Below are positions 8,230-15,181 of a DNA stretch of 18,991 nucleotides, in pieces; position 1 is the first letter of the stretch, and each line of letters begins with the position of its first letter. Location: positions 1 through 18,991 of the forward strand of contig JAITNZ010000125.1 of assembly GCA_031290205.1 (NCBI GenBank). Direction: 5' to 3'. Origin of the DNA: Spirochaetaceae bacterium. Lineage in GTDB: Bacteria > Spirochaetota > Spirochaetia > Treponematales > Breznakiellaceae. The notes beneath the pieces were generated by a model that saw only the letters and a program-made list of their open reading frames with translations, did not search any database and had not been told where the DNA came from. Position numbers and translations under genes: made by a program.

Positions 8230-8664
8230 ATGAATAAAATTTTGATTTTGTGTGTTTTCTTCGTTTCTTCAGCCGGTTTGATGTTTTCACAGGCCTTAAC
8301 GGTGGACGATGTCTTCAAGCTTCTCGATGAGAATTTTGAAAAATATCCTTATGTTCATCAAATTGAAGCCGCACGGACCGATGATAGCAGGGCGACAAGC
8401 GTAAAAATAACCCGCCTGCCCTATACCTATGAACTGGACGAAGTGGGGAATGTGGTTAAAGGCGAGAAAGTCTATATCACGATAATCAGGGGTGGATACC
8501 GTTACCAAATGGTATTCGACTTTTTGCCCCGGCGGGAAGGTCAATCGGCGCGTTCGGAAGATATAAAGAACCGCACCTACGGCGGCTTGCTTTCCGACCT
8601 CCGTCCCAAGCGGCAGGCAGCAGCGCAAGAGCAGTCAGGCGATACGGCGTCGACAGGGAATTAA
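8230..8664 (+). CDS. Small secreted hypothetical protein
   Basis: The ATG at 8230 is chosen over an upstream in-frame TTG at 8218 because GGGGGA (8220-8225) sits at ribosome-site distance and the promoter predicts initiation at about 8209. The 144-residue product starts MNKILILCVFFVSSAG and has a cleavable signal peptide, with likely cleavage after MFSQA near residue 22. The mature part is a single small domain (LTVDDVFKLLDENFEKYPYV..., then several beta-strand-like stretches such as KVYITIIRGGYRYQMVFDF) followed by a polar, probably unstructured tail rich in Arg, Ala and Gln. It is probably periplasmic or outer-membrane associated. I do not recognise the family. It is convergent with the fmdB-like gene 56 bases downstream. 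Confidence 0.75.
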   Translation: MNKILILCVFFVSSAGLMFSQALTVDDVFKLLDENFEKYPYVHQIEAARTDDSRATSVKITRLPYTYELDEVGNVVKGEKVYITIIRGGYRYQMVFDFLPRREGQSARSEDIKNRTYGGLLSDLRPKRQAAAQEQSGDTASTGN

Positions 8665-8675
8665 GGACGCTACTG

Positions 8676-8694
8676 AAAAATCAGGCGTGCTGAT
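8676..8694 (-). terminator. Weak candidate terminator for the aroC-to-FmdB operon
   Basis: Reading the minus strand, ATCAG-CACGC-CTGAT forms a 5-bp hairpin followed at once by TTTT. It lies between two convergent genes. The stem is short, so the call is tentative. Confidence 0.3.
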
Positions 8695-8720
8695 ATTCCG
8701 CATGAGTTGTCCGGAACCCT

Positions 8721-9020
8721 CTAAGCGGCGCCGCACTCTCCGCTTTCCGCTTTTGCGCAAGCGGCGCAGGGCGACGCGGGGTTTTTCGCGGCGGCGGCTT
8801 TTGCTTTTTGGGCGTCTTTCACATTTGCCGCATGGTCGGTCAGCCCCCGGTCAGTGCGGTAAAAGCCGCTTCCCTTGTAGATGACGCCGCCGCCGCCGGT
8901 GATAAGGCGGCGGACTTCCTTACCGCACTCGGGGCAGACTTTGAGAGCATCATCTTTTATACTCTGAAAAACTTCAAACTGATGACTGCAAGTGTTACAT
9001 TCATACTGATATGTAGGCAT
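8721..9020 (-). CDS. FmdB-family putative regulatory zinc-ribbon protein
   Basis: This 99-residue protein begins MPTYQYECNTCSHQFEVFQS, the hallmark of the FmdB zinc-ribbon family, with metal-binding Cys pairs C8/C11 and C29/C32 (VCPECGK) and the usual following segment RRLITGGGGVIYKGSGFY. The C-terminal tail is Ala- and Lys-rich and contains three extra Cys (PCAACAKAESGEC), which is common but variable in the family. The biochemical function of the family is poorly known; it was named for a regulator of formamidase or methylamidase genes. An AGAGGAT ribosome site lies 6 bases before the ATG. It is the last gene of the aroC-recO-lipoprotein operon, 18 bases after the lipoprotein stop. Confidence 0.88.
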   Translation of the reverse strand: MPTYQYECNTCSHQFEVFQSIKDDALKVCPECGKEVRRLITGGGGVIYKGSGFYRTDRGLTDHAANVKDAQKAKAAAAKNPASPCAACAKAESGECGAA

Positions 9021-9038
9021 ACGTTATCCTCTTTCTAC

Positions 9039-9956
9039 TCATTGTAACGAAAAAAACAATATCAGTCTAGTTATCTGGTCTGCGCTCATTGTTCCGCCGT
9101 CAAGGAGGAGCGCGCTGCCTTCGACTCGAGGTGTGGCGGCAAAGAAAATGTCGTATAACATCTGTAACTGAGGGGCAAGCCGAGGAGTGCCGCCCATCCG
9201 TGCAAACGCAAGCATGGCGGCGATTCCCTTTGCGGCGGAGGCATTCTGCATTTCAAGCCTGAACGATGTTTCATACACGCCGCCCTCATCTCCCAACCCG
9301 CTTGCCGGACGCATGGCAAAAAGAATTTCCTTTGCGGGCACTTGTATCGGTATGCCGGAACTCGATAGAAATGTTTGCAAGAAACCGACGGAGGGCAACC
9401 AGCCGGAAATTGCCGCGCCGTTTTGAAACTCAAGGAAAGCCTGCGGCACTTGGGCGGCGCTTTCATTCGTTTGCAACGCGCCGGTTGAAATTATCACCGC
9501 TTCCTGCCCGATAGCAAGATTGATATCACCGCTTGCTGATTGCCAATAATCACCCCACGCCGGGTCTTTTATTTTTTTCCAACCGGAAGAAAGGCTTAAA
9601 CCCAGCGCGCTGGTGAGCGCAGGATACCCCCCCCCCCTCAGCATAGCAGTCCAACGATTTTTTTGCCCATCATCATCATCATTATAGAGAGCCATATATA
9701 TCGTTTTTGTTTTATCAAGAATCTGTTTTTGCCTTTTATCATCCAAGGTGCTGAACGATGATATAACCGTATCAACAAGCGCTCTTGTCTGCACGGTATC
9801 AACCGTATCAATAGCAAGATAAACGGATGCATCGGCGGAAAAAAGCGCAAAGTTTTTTTCAGTGCTGTCTAATTCTTTAATTTGTTTTGGACCCGTCGCA
9901 CACGAAACGAGAGCGAAGAGGGGGCAGAGCAGCAGGAAAAATATTCGGCTTATCAT
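9039..9956 (-). CDS. Lipoprotein of unknown function with poly-G tract
   Basis: This is a 305-residue protein with a hydrophobic N-terminus and a good lipobox, LVSC, with Cys19 followed by ATG. The rest alternates strands and helices with no motif I recognise. Segments such as ASVYLAIDTVDT, GDINLAIGQEAVIIST and EILFAMRPASG suggest a two-repeat alpha/beta fold. Arg107-Gly108-Gly109-Gly110 is encoded by a run of 11 G, and about 40 bases upstream on the coding strand lies a GAT repeat encoding four Asp. The ATG overlaps the recO stop (ATGA) and follows a strong GGAGGG site. It is probably an envelope protein, and it could be phase-variable through the G tract. Confidence 0.8.
   Translation of the reverse strand: MISRIFFLLLCPLFALVSCATGPKQIKELDSTEKNFALFSADASVYLAIDTVDTVQTRALVDTVISSFSTLDDKRQKQILDKTKTIYMALYNDDDDGQKNRWTAMLRGGGYPALTSALGLSLSSGWKKIKDPAWGDYWQSASGDINLAIGQEAVIISTGALQTNESAAQVPQAFLEFQNGAAISGWLPSVGFLQTFLSSSGIPIQVPAKEILFAMRPASGLGDEGGVYETSFRLEMQNASAAKGIAAMLAFARMGGTPRLAPQLQMLYDIFFAATPRVEGSALLLDGGTMSADQITRLILFFSLQ
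9627..9637 (-). repeat. Homopolymeric tract, 11 G on the coding strand
   Basis: Eleven consecutive C on the plus strand (9627-9637) give G11 on the coding strand of the lipoprotein gene. Its position in codons 107-110 means that gain or loss of one base would truncate the protein after about a third of its length. Confidence 0.95.
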
Positions 9957-10609
9957 ATATCCCTCCAGCTTGCGAGGCGTCTGCCGAGCGCCGACGCCAA
10001 TATCTCGATACAGAGCGTTTGCGCGTATTGCAATGATATATCATCCAGCGTATAACGCGTGAGGAGTGCGGGGTCCAGATTTTCGACGACCCGCAACCAG
10101 CGGAGCGCCCCCGGATTTTTGATATTGAGATGGAGCTCGTCGGCGTCTAAATCGGGGCGCACGCCCAAAAGTTCCGCCCAATTCCATAAAAAATGAAGTG
10201 CGATGCGCCGTGAACAGGGTGCATCCGCAATTTCCATCGCATCGAAGGAGAGGTTTGCAAGGCGCAACGCATCGCTCCAATCAGAGCCGCCGCCGTGCCC
10301 CGCGAGAATCGTTTCGCAAATCGCGCCGGCGCGGACCGTTCGTTCGTAGACCTCGCGGATGCCGGGACGCCAGCTTGCCACATCAAAATCGCTTACCTTG
10401 TAGGAATCGCGCACAGGGTCGTGATAGAGGTATAAAATACCCGAATGAAAGGGCGCGACGTAGGAACGAAGGCGGCTCTTCGGTCCGCCATAGACGGTTG
10501 CGCGGATGAGCCCCCGCTCCGCCGTTAAAAAAAATGCTTCCCGGTTCGATTCGCCGCTGGCGCGAACACGGAGGACGAGGGCGCTACCCGTGATAAATCT
10601 ATTCGCCAT
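9953..10609 (-). CDS. recO: DNA repair protein RecO
   Basis: The 218-residue protein starts MANRFITGSALVLRVRASGESNREAFFLTAERGL, matching the OB-fold start of RecO (a hydrophobic strand, then a residue pattern ending ...LTxExGL). ATVYGGPKSRLRSYVAPFHSGIL and YKVSDFDV follow, as in the family. The C-terminal helical domain contains LHFLWNWAELLGVRPDLD, but the four-Cys zinc motif of Bacillus-type RecO is absent, as in the E. coli type. It is slightly short for the family. RecO works with RecR to load RecA onto SSB-coated single-stranded DNA. It overlaps the end of aroC by 11 bases and the lipoprotein start by four, so it is a mid-operon gene. An AGGGGG precedes the ATG. Confidence 0.88.
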   Translation of the reverse strand: MANRFITGSALVLRVRASGESNREAFFLTAERGLIRATVYGGPKSRLRSYVAPFHSGILYLYHDPVRDSYKVSDFDVASWRPGIREVYERTVRAGAICETILAGHGGGSDWSDALRLANLSFDAMEIADAPCSRRIALHFLWNWAELLGVRPDLDADELHLNIKNPGALRWLRVVENLDPALLTRYTLDDISLQYAQTLCIEILASALGRRLASWRDI

Positions 10610-11714
10610 GACGCGCCCCCTGGCGTTCCCCTAGTCGGCTGCACCTGTTTTGAAGCAACAGGTCGGCGAGGACGAGCGCCGTCATCGCTTCGACAACGCT
10701 TACCGCACGGGGGCAGACGCAGACATCGTGCCGCCCCTTTACCGAAATGTTCCGCGCCGTGCCATCCCGCGCCACCGTCATTTGCGGCGTCGAAATCGAG
10801 GGAACCGGCTTGAAAGCGACGCGAAACTCCAGCGGCATCCCGTTGGAGATACCTCCAAGCACCCCCCCCGCCTTATTCCCCGCAAAACTTTTTCCGCCCG
10901 AGCTCGCTGGAACGAGCGTATCGTTGTTTTGCGAGCCGTTGAGCGCCGCTGAACCGAAGCCGCTGCCGAATTCGATGCCCTTTGCCGCTCCGAGGGACAG
11001 GCAGGCGTGGGCAACGAGCGCGTCGAGTTTATCGAAAACCGGCTCGCCTAATCCCGCCGGCAATCCCGTAGCACGGCACGAGACGATCCCGCCGGCACTG
11101 TCGCCTATCGCGCGAAGCTCCTCAATCTTCTGCATGATCCGCGCGGCGCTCTCTCTGGAGGGCACCCGAAAACTGTTCCGCTCGGCTTCTTCCCACTCGA
11201 AATCGCCCTCACCCTCTGCGGGCGCGCTGATGTCGGCAATGCTGCTACACCACGCGCGGACGGCGATGCCGTGCTCGGCAAGCAGGCGCTTTGCCACCGC
11301 GCCCGCCGCCACCCGCCCCGCCGTCTCTCGCGCGGACGCCCGCCCGCCGCCATTATGGTCCCGCAGCCCATATTTTGCCTCGTAAGTCCAGTCGGCGTGC
11401 CCCGGACGGTAAACATCGCGCAGTTCATCGTAATCGGCGCTCCGTGCGGATTTGTTCCGTATCAGAACGGCAATGGGCGTGCCGAGCGTCTGCCCTTCAA
11501 ACACGCCGGAGAGGATTTCAGCGTCGTCATCTTCACGCCGCAAGGTCGCCGCCCCGCCGCCGCCCGGCTTCCGCCGCGCAAGCTCGCGCCGCACATCGTC
11601 ATGAGTAAGCGCCAAGCCCGCAGGACAGCCATCTACTACGCAGCCAATCGCCGGTCCGTGCGATTCGCCAAAGGTTGTTACTCTAAAAAGAGTGCCGAAA
11701 CTATTACCCGCCAT
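10599..11714 (-). CDS. aroC: Chorismate synthase
   Basis: AroC converts 5-enolpyruvylshikimate-3-phosphate to chorismate using reduced FMN, the last step of the shikimate pathway. The chosen start (MAGNSFGTLFRVTTFGESHG) gives 371 residues, the normal length, and matches the family N-terminus; 15 further in-frame residues upstream are not conserved. All three family signatures are present: GESHGPAIGCVVDG (16-29), GLRDHNGGGRASARET in the middle and KGRHDVCVCPRAVSVVEAM near the C-terminus. LSGVFEGQTLGTPIA is also typical. It is the first gene of the minus-strand operon. No Shine-Dalgarno is visible, and the promoter predicts an extremely short leader. An eight-G run is present around codon 283. 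Confidence 0.96.
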   Translation of the reverse strand: MAGNSFGTLFRVTTFGESHGPAIGCVVDGCPAGLALTHDDVRRELARRKPGGGGAATLRREDDDAEILSGVFEGQTLGTPIAVLIRNKSARSADYDELRDVYRPGHADWTYEAKYGLRDHNGGGRASARETAGRVAAGAVAKRLLAEHGIAVRAWCSSIADISAPAEGEGDFEWEEAERNSFRVPSRESAARIMQKIEELRAIGDSAGGIVSCRATGLPAGLGEPVFDKLDALVAHACLSLGAAKGIEFGSGFGSAALNGSQNNDTLVPASSGGKSFAGNKAGGVLGGISNGMPLEFRVAFKPVPSISTPQMTVARDGTARNISVKGRHDVCVCPRAVSVVEAMTALVLADLLLQNRCSRLGERQGARHGE

Positions 11715-11725
11715 AATTATAGAAG

Positions 11726-11754
11726 AGTATAGGTGTTTTACTGACATGGCGCAA
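11726..11754 (-). promoter_or_regulatory. Candidate promoter of the aroC operon
   Basis: On the minus strand TTGCGC (11754-11749), a 17-bp spacer, and TATACT (11731-11726). Transcription would start about five bases before the ATG at 11714, giving an almost leaderless mRNA, consistent with the missing Shine-Dalgarno. The -35 is only moderately matched. Confidence 0.45.
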
Positions 11755-11767
11755 GACATTACTTCAT

Positions 11768-12030
11768 TCCGCCTCAGGCGGTTTTAGCCTTGCCCTTGGT
11801 AAGAGAAGGGCGTTCGCTCCCTTGGGGTCTGATACCCCGCCCAGCCGCCGCGCCAGATAGGGCGTTTAACAGCGGCATTCGCAGAGGCGTGGCGCAGGAC
11901 GCCCTAACACTACGCTGTAATTGCAGGTTCACCTTTAGGTAGCCTGTGCGCCGCCCCTTGGGGCGGGGATTTTTTATTACAGGATTATTACCAGAGCGCC
12001 GCTGATTTACCCCGAATTTGGAAGGCACCC
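11768..12030 (+). repeat. Mosaic repeat copy with palindromic insert and MITE-type right end
   Basis: The 371 bases between aroC and era hold no gene. From 11768, CCGCCTCAGGCGG (5-6 bp hairpin followed by TTTT) begins about 73 bp nearly identical to 18686-18758, ending GATACCCCGCC. Then about 110 bp of different sequence is inserted, and the other half of a hairpin resumes as CGCCCCTTGGGGCGGGGATT. Inside the insert, 11921-11953 is nearly the reverse complement of 18949-18982. The right end (11995-12030) contains CTGATTTACCCCGAATTTGG and ends in GGCACCC, like the right ends at 128 and 8155. No matching left terminus is visible upstream, so this copy is truncated or rearranged. Confidence 0.75.
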
Positions 12031-12085
12031 CAAGTACAACAGCTTGCTAGACCAAAAGGCTCGGATGTGTTACCATGCACCATTG

Positions 12086-13000
12086 ATGAGTGATACGAAA
12101 AAGAGCGCTTTTGCTGCCATTGTGGGGCGTCCCTCGGTTGGGAAGTCTTCACTGTTGAATTGCTTCTGCGGCGGGAAGGCGGCGATTGTAAGCCCGGTGC
12201 CGCAGACAACGCGGAACAGTATACGAGGTATCGTTAATCGGGAACAGGGGCAGATCGTTTTTGTTGATACGCCGGGCATTCATATTTCAGAAAAAAAATT
12301 AAACCTTCGCCTTAAAGCCGTATCGGAGCGCTCTCTCACCGAGTCGGATCTCATCGTGTATGTCTTAGATGCTACCCGCCCGCCTCTGGATGAAGAAAAT
12401 GCTATCGCCGCACGGCTCGCCGCGCTACCCCAAGAAATAATCAGGGAGCAAACAATAGCGCTTATCAATAAAATTGATCTGCCGCAGGCTCATTGCCCGT
12501 CAATCGAAATATTTTTAGAGGATACACTGCCCTCTCTGCCTCGCACTAGAATCTTTCCTGTTTCCGCACTCATGCGAACTGGGCTTGACTGTGCTCTTGA
12601 TTGCCTCTACGATATGGCGCCACAAGGGCATCCCTATTATGATGATGAAGTGTATACCGACCAGGATGTCCAGTTCCGTATTACCGAAATTATCCGCGAA
12701 AAGTGCATGCTCTTTTTACAGAATGAACTGCCGCATTGTATATATGTTGATATTGAAAACGCGGCGCTTAAAACTAACGAGCATGGCGGGATTTTACAGG
12801 TGATGGCGGTAATCAGAACGGAGCGGGATTCGCAAAAGGGAATAGTCATAGGAAAAGGAGGAGCTATGATAAAAAAAATCAGGCTCGCCGCGCTCGCTGA
12901 TTTGGCGGAAATATTTGATTGGAAAATAACATTAGATTTGCGGGTAAAAAAAGATAAGGATTGGCGGCATAACGATACCATCCTAAAAAAATTGGTATGA
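12086..13000 (+). CDS. era: GTPase Era
   Basis: This is a 304-residue Era homologue, the usual length. The GTPase motifs are GRPSVGKS (14-21), DTPG (around 63) and NKID (around 128), with the switch region QTTRNSIRGI. The C-terminal KH domain has the RNA-binding loop IGKGGAMIKKI. Era binds the 3' end of 16S rRNA during small-subunit assembly at the membrane. The start is set at MSDTKKSAF because the family begins just before the P-loop; the upstream frame runs from a TTG at 12044 next to the repeat and is unlikely to be translated. No strong Shine-Dalgarno or promoter is visible before it. Its stop codon is within the ribosome site of the following gene. Confidence 0.94.
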   Translation: MSDTKKSAFAAIVGRPSVGKSSLLNCFCGGKAAIVSPVPQTTRNSIRGIVNREQGQIVFVDTPGIHISEKKLNLRLKAVSERSLTESDLIVYVLDATRPPLDEENAIAARLAALPQEIIREQTIALINKIDLPQAHCPSIEIFLEDTLPSLPRTRIFPVSALMRTGLDCALDCLYDMAPQGHPYYDDEVYTDQDVQFRITEIIREKCMLFLQNELPHCIYVDIENAALKTNEHGGILQVMAVIRTERDSQKGIVIGKGGAMIKKIRLAALADLAEIFDWKITLDLRVKKDKDWRHNDTILKKLV

Positions 13001-13012
13001 GGTGATTTTGCG

Positions 13013-13960
13013 ATGGATGTAAAAAGATTCGGTTTAAGTTCCATTCCTCTTATCTCTTTTGTTTTGTTTATGATCGTGATAACCTATCTCTTTTTTTTAC
13101 GTCCGCCAGTTATACTGGTAACTGATATTTATACTCACGCGCTTTACGGAGCAGAACGCGAGCAGATTCTTATTTTCGAGGCTTCGTTCAAAATTGGACG
13201 CCAGGTTAAAGTGTTCCGCATTATGGAAGAAACAGACAGCTATACCATCGCGGAAACAATCAAGAAGACGAAACCTGCCCCCGAGTTTGTGTTTTTTCCA
13301 TTTCATTATTCCGACGCGGCAAAAATCTATGCCGATCAAATAAAACAAGAGGGGAACCCCCTTACTAAAACGCTTGTTTTTTTTTATGAAGAAACCCAAG
13401 CTAAAAACACGGACTCCTATATTTCGATTACACCGGATACGAAGCTTGATTCCTACCGAAAAGGACGCTGTGCGGCTATCTTATCAAAAGAAATACGATT
13501 ATCCCACGAAGAAAATCTGAATATAAATAAACAAATCAATTTTATTTATGATACGCAACCGAATAATGACGCGCAGCAGGCTTTTGAAAAAGGACTTGCT
13601 GCAAGCGGTTATTTTGGCAAGGTAAACTTTGTTAATACCAGAGATATGGTTGCCCAAGATTACTTGGATTGTGTGGTAATCGAAGGACCGGCAAGTTTGT
13701 TTTTTCAGTCTGCAACAGGAATACCGGTGATACTTCTTTCGTGGTTCAATGATCCTATCTACTTTCCCGACAATGTAAAAATCCAAATTGATGATTCGCC
13801 CTATGCGCTTATTCCCAAAATAGTCAGCTTGCCGAAAAATGGATTTGCCGCCGGCTCCGTCCTTAAAGTGCCCGCTACGTTCAAAATTATCAGGAATAAA
13901 ATCATCAATAAAAAACTAATTGGTGAATTATCAAAGGCAATAAGATCGGACGGCACCTAA
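13013..13960 (+). CDS. Membrane-anchored periplasmic-binding-like protein
   Basis: A 315-residue protein with a single N-terminal membrane segment (about 10-30: SIPLISFVLFMIVITYLFFL) and no lipobox, so it is probably anchored with the rest outside. The body has alternating beta strands and helices like a type I periplasmic-binding or LacI-type sensor domain (FIYDTQPNNDAQQAFEKGL, FVNTRDMVAQDYLDCVVIEG, IPVILLSWFNDP). Ligand and role are unknown. GAGGTGA overlaps the era stop and lies 7 bases before the ATG. After the TAA the same frame stays open for 24 more codons (24 residues between the two stops) before TAG at 14033, which may be a recent truncation. The similarity is by appearance only. 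Confidence 0.7.
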   Translation: MDVKRFGLSSIPLISFVLFMIVITYLFFLRPPVILVTDIYTHALYGAEREQILIFEASFKIGRQVKVFRIMEETDSYTIAETIKKTKPAPEFVFFPFHYSDAAKIYADQIKQEGNPLTKTLVFFYEETQAKNTDSYISITPDTKLDSYRKGRCAAILSKEIRLSHEENLNINKQINFIYDTQPNNDAQQAFEKGLAASGYFGKVNFVNTRDMVAQDYLDCVVIEGPASLFFQSATGIPVILLSWFNDPIYFPDNVKIQIDDSPYALIPKIVSLPKNGFAAGSVLKVPATFKIIRNKIINKKLIGELSKAIRSDGT

Positions 13961-14053
13961 GGCGCATTTAAGAAAAAAATGAGTCCTGCCGATACTGAAA
14001 AATGGAAGGCTTATTTTCTTCATGTTTTATCGTAGCAATAAGGATATATTAAA

Positions 14054-15181
14054 TTGATTCGCTTGCCTGTAATTCCTGTTCGCATCGCGCGTTTTATAAA
14101 GCTGCTTCAACTTTTGATAATCATCTTTCTTATATTGTTAACATGTTCGGGTAAAACACCGCCCGATAAAACGGACTTTCGCAGATATTATCTGAATAAA
14201 ACCTCCGCGCAGAAAGAAGTGCTTAAAGAACTGTTTTCACTCCTTGCCCAAAAAAATAATTCGGACGATGAAAACTTTTCGATAGTCCGCGAAATTGCCA
14301 ATCAGTATCGCCGCTTAAACGATAATTACCGTATCATTAATTTTTTATCTGAATGGGTGCATGATCATACGGCGGATCCTTATAACAGCTATTATCTGCT
14401 GCGTATAGCGACATGCTATCTTCGTGAAGATTCAAAAGCGATAGCCGCGCTCTATTTCGACTTGATTGTCCGCAATTACCCCGATTTGATAGTGCGCGGA
14501 GAATCGATTCATCTTGCCTGTCTGCGCCAGCTGATTACCTTAGTTGATAATCCTGGGGCGGACATCTGGTATTATGAAAAATTGATTTCCCGATTTCCCG
14601 ATAAAATCGACTTGGGGCAGGCATATTTTATGTTGGGGCAGGCGGAAGAAAAAAATGGTAATCGGGATAGCGCGATAAAAGCATATAAAAATTTCATGCC
14701 ATTTTACGGCGCTATCATTCCAGGCTTCCCCGACGCCTATGCGTATGCTAAACAAGTTGTCGATTTTTATAATGCCGAAAAATATTATAACACGCAGACG
14801 GCAAAATTTGACAGGACTTTCGAGAACCTAGCTGCGTTAATTTCCGTAATAAAACGAACATTGGACGACGGAGATACCCTCCAACTCTGGCGTTACCGCG
14901 CTCGTGTTAATTTCTTTGCACGTTCATGGACGCAAGTTGGTATGCAGGATGAGGATCTGGGTAACTTTAGCATTTCAACCCTCAGCAGCTCCGGTAAAAT
15001 CCAATACGCCGCCGATTTAAGCAAAGGCTCCGGCTCAAACGATGCTTACTTGCGAACATGGGGTTGGTCAAAACTCACCCCTATCTGGTATTTTTATTTT
15101 CGTAAAATTTATTTCCCCATCGACCCCGAAATCCACGGACGCTGGGAATGGGCTGGCATCTACTACGGCGAACGCTTCTAA
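14054..15181 (+). CDS. Lipoprotein with TPR-like helical repeats (TTG start)
   Basis: The start is TTG at 14054, with AAGGA nine bases upstream; no in-frame ATG occurs before the signal sequence. The 375-residue product has a long hydrophobic stretch (about 15-30) ending LLTC, with lipobox Cys31 followed by SG. Helical hairpins follow that look like tetratricopeptide repeats: YNSYYLLRIATCYLREDSKAIAALYFDLI and AYFMLGQAEEKNGNRDSAIKAYKNF. The C-terminal approx. 110 residues are strand-rich with many aromatics (LRTWGWSKLTPIWYFYF) and resemble no family I know. It is probably an envelope scaffold. It lies 93 bases after the previous gene and its stop overlaps that of cobS on the other strand. Confidence 0.72.
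   Translation: MIRLPVIPVRIARFIKLLQLLIIIFLILLTCSGKTPPDKTDFRRYYLNKTSAQKEVLKELFSLLAQKNNSDDENFSIVREIANQYRRLNDNYRIINFLSEWVHDHTADPYNSYYLLRIATCYLREDSKAIAALYFDLIVRNYPDLIVRGESIHLACLRQLITLVDNPGADIWYYEKLISRFPDKIDLGQAYFMLGQAEEKNGNRDSAIKAYKNFMPFYGAIIPGFPDAYAYAKQVVDFYNAEKYYNTQTAKFDRTFENLAALISVIKRTLDDGDTLQLWRYRARVNFFARSWTQVGMQDEDLGNFSISTLSSSGKIQYAADLSKGSGSNDAYLRTWGWSKLTPIWYFYFRKIYFPIDPEIHGRWEWAGIYYGERF

Noticed and set aside
7967..8233. Plus-strand open frame of 88 codons
   Set aside because: It runs through the mobile element and its hairpins, is not shared in frame with other copies, and ends in the promoter and leader of the next gene.
10543..10552. GGTTCGATTC resembling a tRNA T-loop
   Set aside because: The flanking five-base arms do not pair, no anticodon arm or acceptor stem fits around it, and it lies inside recO coding sequence.
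10862..10869. Run of eight C in aroC as a second phase-variation tract
   Set aside because: It is shorter than the G11 tract, it encodes conserved Gly residues of chorismate synthase, and switching off this metabolic gene is less plausible; recorded in the aroC entry only.
10599..11714. Long plus-strand frames opposite aroC (for example 10747-11385 and 11271-11732)
   Set aside because: They are antisense shadows of a GC-rich gene, with Arg/Pro-rich composition and no recognisable domains.
11768..11785. CCGCCTCAGGCGG followed by TTTT as an ordinary intrinsic terminator
   Set aside because: The same sequence recurs at 18686 as part of a repeat and is not at the end of a gene in either place; any terminator activity would be incidental.
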